Part shown: piece after piece, positions 45,833 to 58,159 of the stretch
Layout: each line of letters begins with the position of its first letter
Numbering within the stretch: the stretch's first letter is position 1
DNA from: Diphasiastrum complanatum
Lineage: Eukaryota > Streptophyta > Lycopodiopsida > Lycopodiales > Lycopodiaceae
Direction of reading: 5' to 3'
Length of the DNA: 64,000 bases
Assembly: GCA_029204225.1 (NCBI GenBank)
Contig: CM055111.1
Coordinates: 20,804,503-20,868,502 of the forward strand
Translations under genes and position numbers: made by a program
Notes under the pieces: model-generated
The model's database searches: none
What the model was told of the DNA's origin: nothing
The model's input: only the letters and a program-made list of their open reading frames with translations

Positions 45833-46956
45833 AAGTACCTCCTTGATCATCCTGCTTTTGCCATCAGGTAGTTGGATTGAAACGGTGCCTATCCCCTTGA
45901 TTTTGCACACCTCACCATTTGCTTGTGAAATAGATGTTCAATTATCCAACACTTTCAAGCTACTGAACCAGTTCTAATTACCTATCATGTGTCTTGTGGC
46001 TCCCGAGTCAATATACCACGCTTGATCATCTTGATTAGATGACAATGCAGATATGAAGATGCTAGAGTCTTCAATCTCACCCTCATCGACAAGGTTACCT
46101 GCTTGCTTTGGCTTCTCCTTGTCTTGTTCTGCCAGGAATTTATGACATTCACTCTTCTAATGGTCCTTTTTACCACAATGGAAGCACTTGCCTTTCTTCT
46201 TGGTCTTACTGGAAGATTCGTCATCCTCCTGAGTCTTGGCAAATTGCTGCTTAGATTTCTTCTTGCCCTTGCCCTTGCCTTGTTTTTGGCAGGTCGCAAG
46301 TGCCTGATTGTCAGTGTTTTGACATCTAAGTTTCACCACTTCTCGTCGTTGCTCTTCCTGCATCAAGATTCCTATGAGCTCTTCAAAGGCAATCTTTCTC
46401 TTGATGCTATTCCGCTCACAAACATCTGATAGGGTTCTACAATGCCGCACAATGCATTGTGCACCAGCTCCACATCACATATGTGCTCACCAATAAAATA
46501 CAGTTCATCCCTCATTGTCTTGATTCTGGTCATGTACGTCTAAATGTGCTCTCCTTGTTCCATTTGGGCACTATTCAGCTTTGACTTCAGAAACATAATT
46601 CTTGACAGAATTGACATCTCGAACTGCTCCTTTAGCATATCCCATGCCTGTGTGGGTGTAATAGCATCACAAATGTGGGTAATGATGTGATCCTTCACTA
46701 ACAAGTTAATGAAGGTCAAAGCTTTCCTTATCTTTTTGTCGAACACTTTGATATCTGCTTCATTTGGCGGCCTTCTCTCATCACCTGTGAACTAAAAGAA
46801 AGATGATTTAACAAAGATTTTCTCAATAGAAAGCTACTCCTCCAGCATTGGATCTGTCTCTCCTATTTACCAAAGTTTTTTGAGATTCTGAGCACTCTCT
46901 CTACTTTCTCCCTGCTGCTACTTTGCTCCCAAAGATGGAGATGGCTCTAATACCAG
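45833..46956 (-). pseudogene. Gag-protease fragment of a different copia lineage, inverted
   Basis: On the minus strand from the primer site (TGGTATTAGAGCC, 46,955-46,943): gag around 46,746-46,540 (FINLLVKDHIITHICDAITPTQAWDML), MFLKSKLN, then a Lys-rich tract, zinc knuckle CFHCGKKDH...EC (about 46,185-46,145, with a TAG inside) and protease AWYIDSGATRHM at ~46,040-46,005. It stops at element D's LTR, so the rest was lost or moved. Confidence 0.82.
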
Positions 46957-47333
46957 TGTAATAAGTCCTAACACCATAGTAGGGCAAACACTAACTGATC
47001 CACCCAACCTTGCCTACTCCCTGATATGGAGTAAGCCCCTCCTAGCCCAGTGTGAGGACTGGTAGCATGCAACTGCCAAGTGTCAACCACGTGGCACTGA
47101 CGTGGCCGACTGCACGTCGGGACCCAACTGGGGGCCCTATCCTACTGACAGGGTCCCTAGTCTATGTTAGGCCCGCCATGGCTATGGACCGTGCTGGGGC
47201 ACACTACTCACACTGTCTTGCCCTGTTGGTCATGTATGCTAGACACGACCCTGACTGCGGTATCTGACCTATCTGTGTTCTCTAGGGTTTGGCACTGGTT
47301 ACGAGCTCGTAAGATCTGCTAACTGTATTGTCA
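46957..47333 (-). repeat. LTR belonging to the inverted copia fragment
   Basis: On the minus strand it ends GTTAGGACTTATTACA next to the primer site. The outer boundary near 47,333 is inferred from the point where another copia RNase H begins. More GC-rich than its surroundings. Confidence 0.6.
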
Positions 47334-47881
47334 GGTACATTCGAGGGACATTGAATTTTGGTTTGAAGTATGATCAGCCTGAAGTGCTAATGTTGGTAAG
47401 TTATACAGATGCCAAATGAGCAGGTAATATTGATGATAGAAGATCTTCCAGTGGTCATACATTCAACTATAATATAGTTGCAGTCTCATAGAACAACAAT
47501 AAGCAACCTACAGTAGCCTTATCGTTGACAGAAGCTAAAATCGTGCACTCAGGAATGCTACACAAGAAGTGGTATGGTTACAAAGATTGCTTGTTGATTT
47601 AGGTCAACCACATTTAAATGCGACCATTATATCTTTGTGGCAACCAAAGCTGCATTCACCTTGCCAAAAATCCAGTTCCATATGCTCGAACCAAGCACCT
47701 CAAAATAAATTATCGCTTTGTTCTCGAGAACATTATGGACAGAATCATTGATCTTGTTTTTAGTAAATCTGAAGATCAAATGGCAAATATATCTAGTAGG
47801 TCATTAGGTAGATGTAAATTTGAAAAAATTTGGACTCTATTAGGAATAGAAGAATGTAATTTTACTATTGAGGGAGAGTGT
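47334..47881 (+). pseudogene. Copia RNase H remnant
   Basis: YIRGTLNFGLKYDQ, YTDAK-AGNIDDRRSSSGHTFNY, QPTVALSLTEAK and CGNQSCIHLAKNPVPYARTKHLKI are a decayed RNase H with several shifts and stops (47,418, 47,489). The last part, from 47,618, matches 13,430-13,609 and ends GECtag. Confidence 0.82.
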
Positions 47882-48130
47882 TAGAAATCAATGATAAACT
47901 TCATATATTACTATTTATGATGTACTTTAACTATTGCCAACTGTTACCAGCTATAATTGGCTGTAGGCTAGACTATTAGTCAACTCCTGGTTCTTTTTCT
48001 CTCTTTATTAGTGTTTATTGTACTTTACATTCAGTTAGCAAGTGTCATGGCATGTGTTCTCTTTCCTCCTTGTGGTGATTCCTTACAGTGAATGATTGAT
48101 ATTGCTTATCTGATTATTGATAGTCTGACA
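47879..48130 (+). repeat. Copia 3' LTR (252 bp)
   Basis: TGTTAGAAATCAATGATAAAC...AGTCTGACA. Same family as 13,604-13,924 but with only a short pyrimidine tract. Confidence 0.8.
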
Positions 48131-50039
48131 TTATGTTCCAAGTAGATTTAGTTTGTTTACCGAGTCGGCCATGCTTTTGTTCTCATCGCTATGAAATATG
48201 GTGGTGAGGCGTTGGGCTTTCTCTATGCTCATTGGCCGGTCCGCAAGTAGTCGACTTCTTTGGTATTGGCACTCCAAGTGAATCTAGATTTTGGAGCTCC
48301 TTTATCTGTGATGTGTCGATGCTCTTTGTTGTAGTTTGATGGCTTGACTCCACTGCTTGATATTCTTTATATTCTTTTGGTATTTGGAATAGGTTATAAT
48401 GATCTTCACAAGAATCTTCTAATATGCCCCCACTACGAACTTGGTGACGGTCCCTTGGCACCTATGTATGACTTTGGCATTGGCGTGTGTGGCGATGTGA
48501 AACCGTGAGGCCGTAATGAAGGAAGGTGAAGGGGGGTAGTCTAGAAGGGGAAAGGAGAAGTGGCCAAAAAGTAAGAAAAAAGTTTTGGTGACAATGAGTG
48601 CTAAAATAGTGGGGGAAAACATAGAAGGGTAATGGACAAAGAGATGGAGGAAATTGAAAGATGGAATAAGAATGACAAAATAAAAGGAACGATGAAAAAC
48701 AAGAAAATAAAACTGAGTCCTTGAATGTTTTTTGTGGGACTTCTTTTTCTTCTTCTATTTTTTTTGAAAGGAGAATGCAAACAGGTGGGACTTGTGCTTT
48801 GGCGAGTTATGTTTCAATCCCAACAAGACCTTCAAGTCAACGGCCATCGATGATACAGGACCTACAATCGTCTATACGGAATATCCTTTGTCAACATAGC
48901 GAAGTTGGAATGATGGTATACAACGAGATTTATAGGGAACATACACATGACGTTCGACCCAATCTAATGCTCAACTCAGTGTGGTCTCATTTGGTCCGAT
49001 TGGTCGTTACGACCCACCATCAAATCCAAGATGTTGAAGATAAGATGGGCAAGCAGCTCGAACAGACTCAATGAATCACTGATCCAACATCCACTTTTGT
49101 GATGATAAGAAATGTCTCCACATTATAGTAGGCTTCCAAGATGATAGGATCTGGAGAATTACTCGCATCAGTCATAAATTGGTTAAGGGCCCTGGTGAAG
49201 TTGACCGTTGTTTTTCAACCATGTTTTGATTTTACTAACGGCCAATTGTAGGCCTTGACGCTCGGAGTATTCAAGGTTGTCCATGCCCTTCGTCTGGGCA
49301 TTGGATGGTATGCTGGATCTGCCTTTATTACCGCCAGAGTTGTGAGATATTCTCTAATGAGCTCAAGCAAGATAGAACTCAAGCTCATGCAATACTTTAT
49401 GATGGCTCATGCCATTAGATTCAACCTTAAAGCTACAACCAACACCTCACAACAAAAGCTCTATCTATCATTTAGGTAAATCAAGCCCAAATAGTAATTG
49501 TTGTAGGTGAAACAATGTGAGTGAAAAAAAAAAAAAAAAAAAAACAAAGACATTTTTTGTTGTCAAAGTTACCTAAGTGCTGGTTCTAGGATTTGGAAGC
49601 TCATTTGGATGGGAGAGGGGACACAATCATTTTTTTTAGTTATGATAAGTTGATAGTACATCTATTCAGCTGCCTTACATGATAGTTGGGTGGGTTGTCA
49701 TTTGTCATTTGTCATTTTGTAGGCCTGGCCCAAAGAAATTGGCTGATGCTCCAAAACTGATGGTCTTATTGATAGCTATACTCGTTGTAGCTGCACCTAG
49801 GAGACATGATTGGTGAAGTGTCATCACACTTATTAGTCCTAACTCTATAGTGTACTATGGTAGGGCCCACTTAGTAAGCCTAGTTGTATGGTATTTTAGT
49901 GGTGGGACCCGCTTACATATGCAAGATGTTAGTCTCCTCGCACTTATATTGAGAAATCCACCAAATACAAACTCCAAAATCTCTTCTAACTCCATGAAAC
50001 TAATTTCATAGCCCTTCACGCATTAGCTGTGTACAAACA
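48131..50039. other. Degenerate intergenic DNA
   Basis: No gene is supported. Open stretches at 48,461-48,189 (minus) and 48,721-49,074 (plus) show no domain that I know. A 20-base A run sits at 49,524-49,543. Overall texture is old retroelement DNA. Confidence 0.45.
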
Positions 50040-50285
50040 ATAGAGAAAAGCTTGGCATGACCGTAAGATCAAGACCAAGGATCTCGTGAAGATAGAATGG
50101 ACTCCTATACAAGGTCAAGGAGCATAAGAGAAAATTGAATTTTCTAGGAGAAAGACCATACAAGGTAGTAGAATCTGACCCACACAATTATACTTGCCAA
50201 CCTACAAAGACAATTATTTGACACACCCATCAAGGTAGCATGCTATGTCGCTACTATCCTGCTAATATTCAACTTAGGGATGAGC
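50040..50285 (+). pseudogene. Gypsy integrase C-terminal remnant
   Basis: Reads KAWHDRKIKTKDLVKIEWTP, then EHK-KLNFLGERPYKVVESDPHNYTCQ with shifts, and a tail near 50,225-50,280 (DTPIKVACYVATIL-like). WHDRKIK followed by KLNFLG.GPYKV is the gypsy integrase C-terminal pattern; compare the intact form at 8,980-9,100. Nothing upstream remains. Confidence 0.65.
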
Positions 50286-50460
50286 CTCATGCACCATCCT
50301 TTTATCGTCACCCTTGCAAGAGAAACCATCATAGCCAAATCATTAGTCTAGGTAGGCATAGATAGTCGTAGCTTAGATCCATTATAGTTGTTTAGTATTG
50401 TCACAGATAGCACATATAGCATGTCCAGATAAATTCAATCTTAACAAAGTTAGAATATGA

Positions 50461-50895
50461 TGTAGGTTTTGAATTAGTGTCGCGAACTGATTCTTTTTGC
50501 GAATCTATCGCGAACAGATTCTTTTTGTTTAGTTTTCTTTTGCGGACGCTTTCAAGATCCTAGCCATGCGACTACAAATCACAAAACATAAAACATTCTA
50601 GCAATCAAGACGACGAAAAACAAGGATATGGAGAAGAGAGCAATTGTATTATCAGTTTTTGAGTTTGGAGTGAGATGATCAGTGTCTCGTTCGTTGGCGG
50701 CCTGACACTCAGCTCAATTGTTGTATTTGATCGTTGGCAGACTTTCATGCACAGCTATTTTTTGTCTCTCTATCTTCTTTGTGTTGATCAAAATTTTGTG
50801 CATATGTCTCCACTGTGTGGAGTTTAGAAGACAACTAAATAGAGAATTATAAGATAAGTCAATGCTAATCAACTAGTTGGTTATTGACAGTTGGA
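50461..50895 (+). repeat. Direct repeat, copy 1 (possible gypsy LTR piece)
   Basis: Shares about 400 bases with 56,264-56,690 (for example TTTAGTTTTCTTTTGCGGA and GAGTGAGATGATCAGTGTCTCGTT). Begins near TGTAGGTTTTGAATTAG after a gypsy integrase remnant, so it may be that element's 3' LTR. The two copies flank copia element A. Confidence 0.75.
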
Positions 50896-51116
50896 TAAGC
50901 CAATCAAAAGTTATAAGCTTTTGAACAGTCATAGGTAGGGCGCCTAGACCTATGGCAAATCATGAGTACATGTCATCTATTGCTTGAATGATCACAAAAA
51001 TCATCCATAAGTTGACCAATCTCATCTATATGTGATTTAGACAAAATTTATAGGTTCTAGGCAAATTGTTTCATACAAATAGATTGTATTTGAGTCAATT
51101 TGACATTTTTGGAGTA

Positions 51117-51132
51117 TTTCACACGTGTGAAA
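51117..51132. promoter_or_regulatory. Perfect 16 bp palindrome TTTCACACGTGTGAAA
   Basis: Centred on a CACGTG G-box, in the leader of copia element A. The same core recurs in several LTRs of this window. Its function is unknown. Confidence 0.6.
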
Positions 51133-51335
51133 TTTAGAGAACCATAACTTTTGCCATACTTCATCTTTTTTGATGATTCAAATCTTGTTCTAGAGAGATT
51201 GTCTAGCTAGTGAGATCTATCTCACGGTTTTTTGCTTTGTCTTACATAGGATTTGGTTTTTTGCCCTTGATTGGTTCCTATAGTGAGAAGATAAGCAATT
51301 TTTTCATCCATCTTTTTTTATTTCCCTCATTCGTT

Positions 51336-53339
51336 ATGACTTCAATGGGTGTCTTTCTATTAGAAGCAAGTGAAAGATTGTCAACCTCCAATTACTCAAT
51401 TTGGAAGGCTAGGATGAAATCTGTCTTAATTCTACAAGATGTGATGGATATTGTACTTGGTATTGACGAAGAACCACAAATTCCTCAAGAAATTCCAAAG
51501 TACAAAAAGAGAGCTAGAATGGCTCTACATTATATTAAAATGAATGTCTCAAATGACATCTTAAGAGAAATTGATGCTTGTACTAATGCCAAAGATGCTT
51601 GGGTTACTCTCAAGTCCATCTATGAGGCAAAGAATACTTCTAGACATTTAACACTAAGAAACCAAATTTTTCAAAGTGTACAGAGAAATGATGAATGTGC
51701 TTCTGCTTATGTAATGAGAGTTAAAGACCTCCATAGAGAATTGTCATGCATAGGAGACTCCATCAACCAAAATGAACTTGTTCAAGTCATACTTAATGGG
51801 TTAAAGGAGGAATATGACAACCTTGTTCAGAGTTATGCCATTAAGGAGGAGCTACCAAGTTTGGAAGCACTCCAAAGTGTGCTCATTTCTGAAGAATTAA
51901 GACAAGAGTATAAAGTCTTGAAAATGGAGAGACTTGCTCTCAACATTGATGGTAAAGCTCTCTTTACCAAAGACAAGCACAAGACAAGAAGTAAGAATCA
52001 ACATCAATTCTCTTCAAGCAAGAACAATCTTATTTCCAAGGAGAAAGGAGAAGAGGATGAGTTCTCTCAAGCTTCCACATCCAAGAAGAAGAAGAAAAAC
52101 ATCAAGTGTTTCTTTTGTGGCAAGAAAGGGCATTATGCCACCAATTGCTTCAAGAAGAAGAGTCAATTCAAGAAAGCCAACATTTCTAATGAAGAGAAGG
52201 AAGATGCTCATGCAAGTGATGGAGAGGGATCTCTTATGGTCTCGAGTTTTTCTTCATCACCTTTCAAGAAGGATGGTTCGTGGTACATCGACAGTGGAGC
52301 TTCCTCACATATGTGTAGCTCCAAGCATTCTTTTTCATCCATGTCACCTTATGAAGGAGCCAAGAAGTCCATCTACACAGCAAATGATCATGATTTTGCT
52401 ATTGAAGGCATAGGGATCATTCCCTTAAAGCTTTCTTCATCAAAAGTTCTTTCTCTGTCTAAAGTACTTTTTGTTCCTAAGTTAACAAAAAATCTTATTA
52501 GTGTTGGGCAATTGTTTGACAGTGGACTAGATGTGAATTTCAATGTTGATACATGTACAATCAAGAAGCATGATGAGATCCTTGCATTTGGGTCTAGATA
52601 TGGTGGAATCTACAAGGCTGATCCCAAAGAGTATGCTAAATCTTGTGATGGTGCTTTTGCTTCTCATATTTCTTTGGAGGAACTATGGCATAGAAGATTG
52701 GGGCATCCTTACTATAGTTCTATGGTGTTTATGGTCAAGAAAGCCAAAACTATTGGCTTGCCTAATCTTATCTCCAAGAATTTCAAGCCATGTGAGGCTT
52801 GTGCCATATCTAAGTCTCATCAGAAGCCTTTTTCAAAGTCATCTATCAAGACTACACATGCATTGGAGCTCATACACTCGGATGTGCACTTCTCATCTTC
52901 AAAGAGCAAGGGTGGTGCTACTTGCTTTGTAACTTTCATTGATGATTTCACAAGATTTACTTGGTTATATCTTCTAGCTTCAAAGGCTATGTTGTTTGAC
53001 TATTTTCGAAAGTTCAAAGCTCTAGTTGAAAAGCAATTTTCATACAAAATCAAGATTCTTAGAACTGATGGAGGTGGTGAGTACACTTTCAATAAATCTC
53101 ATGATTATTGTGAGCTTGAAGGCATTAAAAGGGAGTTTTCTTGTGCATATACACCATCTCAAAGTGGGGTGGCTGAAAGAAAGAATAGAACATTGTGTGA
53201 ATGTGCCAAAACCATTAGAATTGAGGCATCCTTGCCAAAAGACTTTTGGGGTGAGGCCATCAATTGTTCAAACTATCTTTGGAATCGACTCCCTCATGTT
53301 CCACTTGGAGGAAAGTCGCATATGAAGCACTTTATTTGA
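51336..53339 (+). pseudogene. Element A gag-protease-integrase
   Basis: Start chosen at ATG 51,336, just before LLEASERLSTSNYSIWKARM, the usual copia gag opening; the frame extends upstream only to 51,210. Gag domain residues ~10-190, zinc knuckle CFFCGKKGHYATNC (~residue 255), protease SWYIDSGASSHM (~315), integrase zinc region WHRRLGHPYYSSM...CEACAISKSH, core FIDDFTRFTWLYLL, LRTDGGGEYTF and GVAERKNRTLCECAK. A frameshift near 53,320 ends the frame. All catalytic residues are present. Confidence 0.92.
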
Positions 53340-54310
53340 AGAAACCTAAGGTTGATCACCTTAGAGTATTTGGATGCGTATGTTTTGTCCATATTCCCTT
53401 GGAAACGAGAAAGAAGGATGATCCTTGTGCAAGCAAAGGAGTAATGGTTGGATATTCATCCAACAAGAAAGCCTATCGAATCTACATGCTCTCTACTTCT
53501 AAAGTAATTGAAAGTAGAGATGTAGTTTTTCATGAAGAAGAAAAGTACAATCTTGGAGTGGCCGAGATCAAGCAACCTCAAAATCTATCACCTTTTGTTA
53601 TTGAAGACAATCAACATATGGAGGAGTTGAGATTTGAAGATGGAAATCCTCAAATTTTCACTCCTAGAAGATCCATGAGGGAGAGATCCGAGCCTAAGAG
53701 GATCACTTATGATGACAAAGGAAAACAAGTGAATCTTGATTCCACTTATGCTTATTTTGTTTCTCATGAGGAGCCCAAAAATGTCCAAGAAGCCCTCAAT
53801 ACCAAGGAGTGGTATGAGGCCGTGAAGATTGAATATGATGCCTTGATCACCAACCACACATGGGAGCTAGTGGATCCACCACCTAACATGCATATTATTG
53901 GATGCAAGTGGGTGTTAAAGATCAAGTACAATCATGATGGCTCCATCAACAAGTACAAGGCAAGATTATGTGCTAAAGGCTTTGCACAAATATATGGCCT
54001 TGACTATGAAGAAACCTTTGCTCCTGTAGCAAAGATGGTGACAATAAGAATCATAATCTCTCTTGCCTTATCTTTTAAGTGGAAATTGTATCAACTTGAT
54101 GTCTCCAACGCTTTTTTGAATGGCTATCTTGAGGAGGAGATATACATGGAACAACCTCAAAGATTCATCAAGGATGAATCTAAGGTGTGTTTGCTATTTA
54201 GAAGTATTTATGGCTTGAAGCAAGCACCTAGATCATGGTATTCAAGACTCAACAACTTTCTACTTTCATTGGCTTTGTGCTTAATGACTATGATCCTTCT
54301 ATGTACTTAA
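53320..54310 (+). pseudogene. Element A integrase end and reverse transcriptase, first part
   Basis: Resumes at YEALYLKKPKVDHLRVFGC, passes the variable linker (FTPRRSMRERSEPKRITY) and enters RT: WYEAVKIEYDALITNHTWELV, KARLCAKGFAQIYGLDYEETFAPVAK, QLDVSNAFLNGYLEEEIYMEQP, SIYGLKQAPRSWYSRL. A second frameshift near 54,270 ends it. Confidence 0.92.
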
Positions 54311-55311
54311 AGCTTGATGGTAGTAATATTGTCATTCTTCTAATCTATGTAGATGACATTATTCTTAGTGGAATTTGTTTGATGCTAGTACAAGAAACTA
54401 AGGATGCATTAGGAAGAGAATTTAAAATGCAAGATCTAGGAGAGATCCATTACATTTTGAGCCTTGAGATTGATTTTCATGAAGAGTATGCTTTTATTTC
54501 TCAATCTAGATATGTCTTTTCTATGTTGAGAAAATTCAATATGCAAAATTGTAAAGGCATAGATACTCCCATGGAGCAACATGTAAAAAATCCTATTAAA
54601 GGTGATGAAAGATCCTTCGAGGACATCACACTTTATAGGAGTCTTATAGGCTCTTTAATTTGGCTTACTATCACTAGACCCGATTTGAGCTATTGCACGC
54701 ACAAATTGAGTCAATTTATGCAAGATCCTAAGATCCAACATTGGAAGATGGCCAAGAGAGCTCTAAGATATGTATCTTCTACTCAAGATTATGGTTTATT
54801 GTACAAGAATGAAGATCTAACCATTGTTGGCTATTTGGATTCTAATTTTGCAAGTGATAAAATGGATCGAAAATCCATTAATGCATATACTATCTTTCTT
54901 GGAGGCAATCTTGTGTCTTGGCTTCCAAAGAAGCAAGATACCATATCTCTATCTTCTTGTGAGGCCGAGTACAAAGCACTCACTACAACAACTAAAGGGG
55001 TGCTTTGGATCAAGAGGTTAATCATGGAGCTAAAGTGCATTAAAGAGGATGATCTTCGCTTGATCAAATGTGACAACATATCGGTCCAAGCTCTTGCAAA
55101 CAATCCTATTTTTCATGCAAGAAGCAAGCATATAGAAGTGGCACACCATTTTGTAAGGGAAAAGCTCATTGGAGGTGAAATCAACTTGGAACATGTCGAC
55201 ACATCTTCATGTATTGTTGATCTTCTCACAAAGCCACTTTGCAAAAGTGCCTTCTCAAAGCATAGATCTAATCTTGGTCTTATCTCAAGATCGATGCTTG
55301 ATCCACATTAG
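54262..55311 (+). pseudogene. Element A reverse transcriptase, second part, and RNase H
   Basis: IGFVLNDYDPSMYLKL leads to the catalytic IYVDDIILS (54,343-54,369), DLGEIHYIL, TRPDLSYCTHKLSQFMQ, then RNase H: GYLDSNFASDKMDRKS, SWLPKKQDTISLSSCEAEYKAL, KCDNISVQALANNPIFHARSKHIEV and VDLLTKPL. Open to TAG 55,309-55,311. The RNase H SDSD motif reads LDSN. Confidence 0.92.
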
Positions 55312-55329
55312 ATACATTTTTAGGAAGAG

Positions 55330-55941
55330 TGTCAAAATATTGGAAAAATCTATCTAATGTTGTAAGTAGGGGTCCTAAAAATGCCAAAGGTGAATTGAGC
55401 TCTTTTGGCTTAGTAAAGACCCATCTTAGAATAAAATATTCAAGGTAGTAGAAGTAGAAACTCGAGCTACCATAGGAATTTCCATTTGTACTTTGCATGC
55501 CACATTTAATTCATGAAAAGCCTAGGTGGCACAATTAGACATATTGAGATGGCTTGAATAAGTCTAGATAGCTTGAGAGGTGGATTCATAACTCCAATTC
55601 AACTCAAAGTAGGAGGAGAGTCCATGGATCTATATATATGTGATGTACTCTCATTGAGAAGATGATGAATTTGTGTGTAATGCAAATTTGGAGACTAAGC
55701 TCTTTGTGCTCTCTCTCTCTACTCGAGTTTTGTACTTTCATTTTATCTCTCTAGCCAAGTTGAGGCATTTATTGTGTTTAGGTTCATGTTCTGTTGACAG
55801 ATCTTTCTTGTAACACAATAATATTTCTTGTATGATCAGCTTTCCTATTGTCAATCAATGCTAGTCTGATCTTTATGGTATTATTGGGCTTAGGAGATCG
55901 AAAGTACATGTGTAGGGCGTCCCACACGTGTGAATTCAACA
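55330..55941 (+). repeat. 3' LTR of copia element A
   Basis: 612 bp, TGTCAAAATATTGG...GAATTCAACA. Same family as 1-535. Contains CACACGTGTGAA near its 3' end and a TATATATATG promoter-like stretch near 55,632. Confidence 0.9.
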
Positions 55942-56263
55942 GCTTTCACAATCTTCACTCTGCATGAGTATTTCCTCGTTGATGGACAAAACGATGATCA
56001 CCATTGCATGTTCATACTTTTTTATCCACTCAACTCTCCTCGGGTCTCCCTCTAGAGGCTGCACCTCTGTGAGTTTGGTCACCAACCAGATGCCTTTACC
56101 CTTTATAAGTGTTTTAATTTTGAATTTTCATACTCTGTAGTTTTTACCATCAAGACTGATTGCTATTCTCATCTGGATCGTTGTAGCCATATTGTGTCAT
56201 TGGTGTGGTAGTGCATATGGGCTTGTGTAGCAGGCCTATGTGGGTGCTATCTACCAAGCCTAT
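55942..56263. other. Unassigned spacer
   Basis: About 320 bases with no coding signal or recognised repeat. Confidence 0.5.
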
Positions 56264-56690
56264 CATGATTCTTTTTGTGAATCTATCCCAAACAGATTTT
56301 TTTCGTTTAGTTTTCTTTTGCGGAAGCTTTCAAGATCCTAGACATGCGACTACATATCACAAAACATAAAACATTCTATTGAATCAAGACAACAAAAAAC
56401 AAGGAGATGGAGATTAGAGCAATTGTATTATCAGTTTTTGAGCTTGGAGTGAGATGATCAGTGTCTCGTTTGTTGGCGGCCTGATACTCAGCTCAATTAT
56501 TGTGTTCTGCTTATTGTAGACTTTTATGCATAGCTATTTTCTCTCTCTCTCTCTATCTTCTTCTGCTCTATTTCGTGTTGATCAAAATTTTGTGTATATG
56601 TCTCCATTGTGTGGAGTTTACAAGACAGCTAAATAGAGAATGACAAGCTAAGTCAACGCTAATCAGCTAGTTAGTTATTCTCTGTTATGA
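56264..56690 (+). repeat. Direct repeat, copy 2
   Basis: Partner of 50,461-50,895, slightly diverged (about one change in ten bases by eye), with an expanded CTCT tract near 56,541. Confidence 0.8.
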
Positions 56691-56852
56691 CCATCTCTTT
56701 CAGCTGAGTGTGGTGTACATAACACCACGCTCGTCGAGTTGCCAACTGGCAGCGCGAATTATTTTTCTTCGTGTCATTTCGTTTCGTTTCGTTTTGTGCT
56801 TTAGGGTCTCCAAGGTATGTTCGCCATTCGCTTTATGACAAAGCTGTAGATC

Positions 56853-56859
<7 letters not shown>

Positions 56860-56902
<43 letters not shown>

Positions 56903-56925
56903 CATGTATGTATATGTATATATTC
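56860..56925 (+). repeat. (AC)n/(AT)n compound microsatellite
   Basis: TATATATA, then about 13 AC units, then ATATAT and TATGTATG. The minus-strand Cys/Val repeat read through it is an artefact. Confidence 0.93.
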
Positions 56926-56997
56926 CAACACTAGGATTAGCTAGTTTTAGACTTAGGTCCTCAGAGTACATGTTAGCTAGAAACAGGTCTAGCTAAT

Positions 56998-57261
56998 GTG
57001 GTAGCTATAAGTTTCTCAATGACTGCTCTTGTAGCTATTGGAGCTAGTCACTTGAAGGAATCACAGTCTCAAATTTTGGAAGACCAACAATGGAAGACCT
57101 TTAAGTGGATTCTAGTAAAGATGCAAAAAATCAAGCCTACCAATTCAGCGGAGAAAAAGAAAATTGGTGAAGAAAAAAGGCCCTTGAAAAAAGTTGTTCT
57201 CTCTTTAAGCCCTCCAAAATGTGGAATAGATCTTGCTAGGTCTTGTGTGCCCAATCCCTAG
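56998..57261 (+). pseudogene. Short open frame of unknown nature
   Basis: 87 codons with a Lys-rich C-terminal half (AEKKKIGEEKRPLKKVVLSL). No domain recognised, no splice partner found. It lies in the left flank of copia element C and could be an exon or retroelement fragment. Confidence 0.2.
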
Positions 57262-57303
57262 TTTGTATTGATTTCCTTTAATCCCTTGAATTATATTGAT
57301 GAT

Positions 57304-58146
57304 TGATAAATTTTACAGTTTTTAGGACAATAATGATTGTACTTTACAATCATAGAGAGTTATTGGTTGCTTAATCAATGAATCTATCAAGTTCTACACA
57401 TTAGATCTTGATCTAGATTCACTACACTTGGATTTAAGCAAGAGCAATGGATCAGCACATCATTTTTTAGTGAGAGCGGCCTCACACGTGTGGAGTATTG
57501 TCCACTGTACGGCCTACACCTGAAACAACAAGTACAATGATACTAGATAGCAATCATACATAAAAATCACAAGACAAATGACTAGAAACCTCACAAAAGT
57601 GTAGAGTGCAAAAGTCTCATCAATTTTCTTAGCAAAATGATGATCCTTTTATGGATCAAGTACATCCATGAGTCTTCACACGTGTGAAGAGTGCCACATC
57701 ACTCAGATCTATCCATTTGATCCATCCTTGATCCTTATCCAATAGTTGACCTTCTAGAATATGACTAAAATCCAAAAAGCTAGTCTCTTAGTGTATATGA
57801 ATATTCCCTACAAAATAGGATCTAAGGAAAATGGTCAACTCTTATCTTCTAGTACTCTATACACACATGTGAAAATCCACTTGCCATGTGGGAGCATTTA
57901 CTCATGCACATGCAAGGAAAAGCTAATTTGTAGGTGACTAGTCGACTTGACTAAAAACTAGTCATTTCATGTTCACACTAACTAGAATGATACAAAATCA
58001 ATTTGGATATATACAAACATGAAAAATACATCCTTTCACACGTGGGAACAGGCTCCACATGTGTGAAATCATATGATCAACATATTCTAATGTTTGATCA
58101 ATATTTACATGAACCAATGTCAAGTGAGAAGTGACAATTTTCAACA
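57304..58146 (-). repeat. 3' LTR of copia element C
   Basis: 843 bp. Holds the 16 bp palindrome CTTCACACGTGTGAAG at 57,674-57,689 and further CACACGTG words at 57,483 and 58,036. About 18 bp shorter than the other LTR because of small indels. Confidence 0.93.
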
Positions 58147-58159
58147 CTCCTCCTCACTT

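Larger units (their letters stand above)
51210..55941 (+). mobile_element. Copia element A, nearly intact coding region, 5' LTR missing
   Basis: Gag through integrase is open from 51,210 to 53,339; reverse transcriptase and RNase H follow with two frameshifts; a polypurine stretch (TAGGAAGAG) and a 612 bp LTR (55,330-55,941) complete the 3' end. Upstream, where LTR and primer site should be (50,600-51,200), neither is found; repeat copy 1 lies there instead. The 5' end has therefore been lost by rearrangement or unequal recombination. Confidence 0.88.

Noticed and set aside
56700-56740. Hairpin GTGGTGT/ACACCAC as a possible terminator or element end
   Set aside because: The stem is only about seven pairs and there is no matching structure at the other side of any element.
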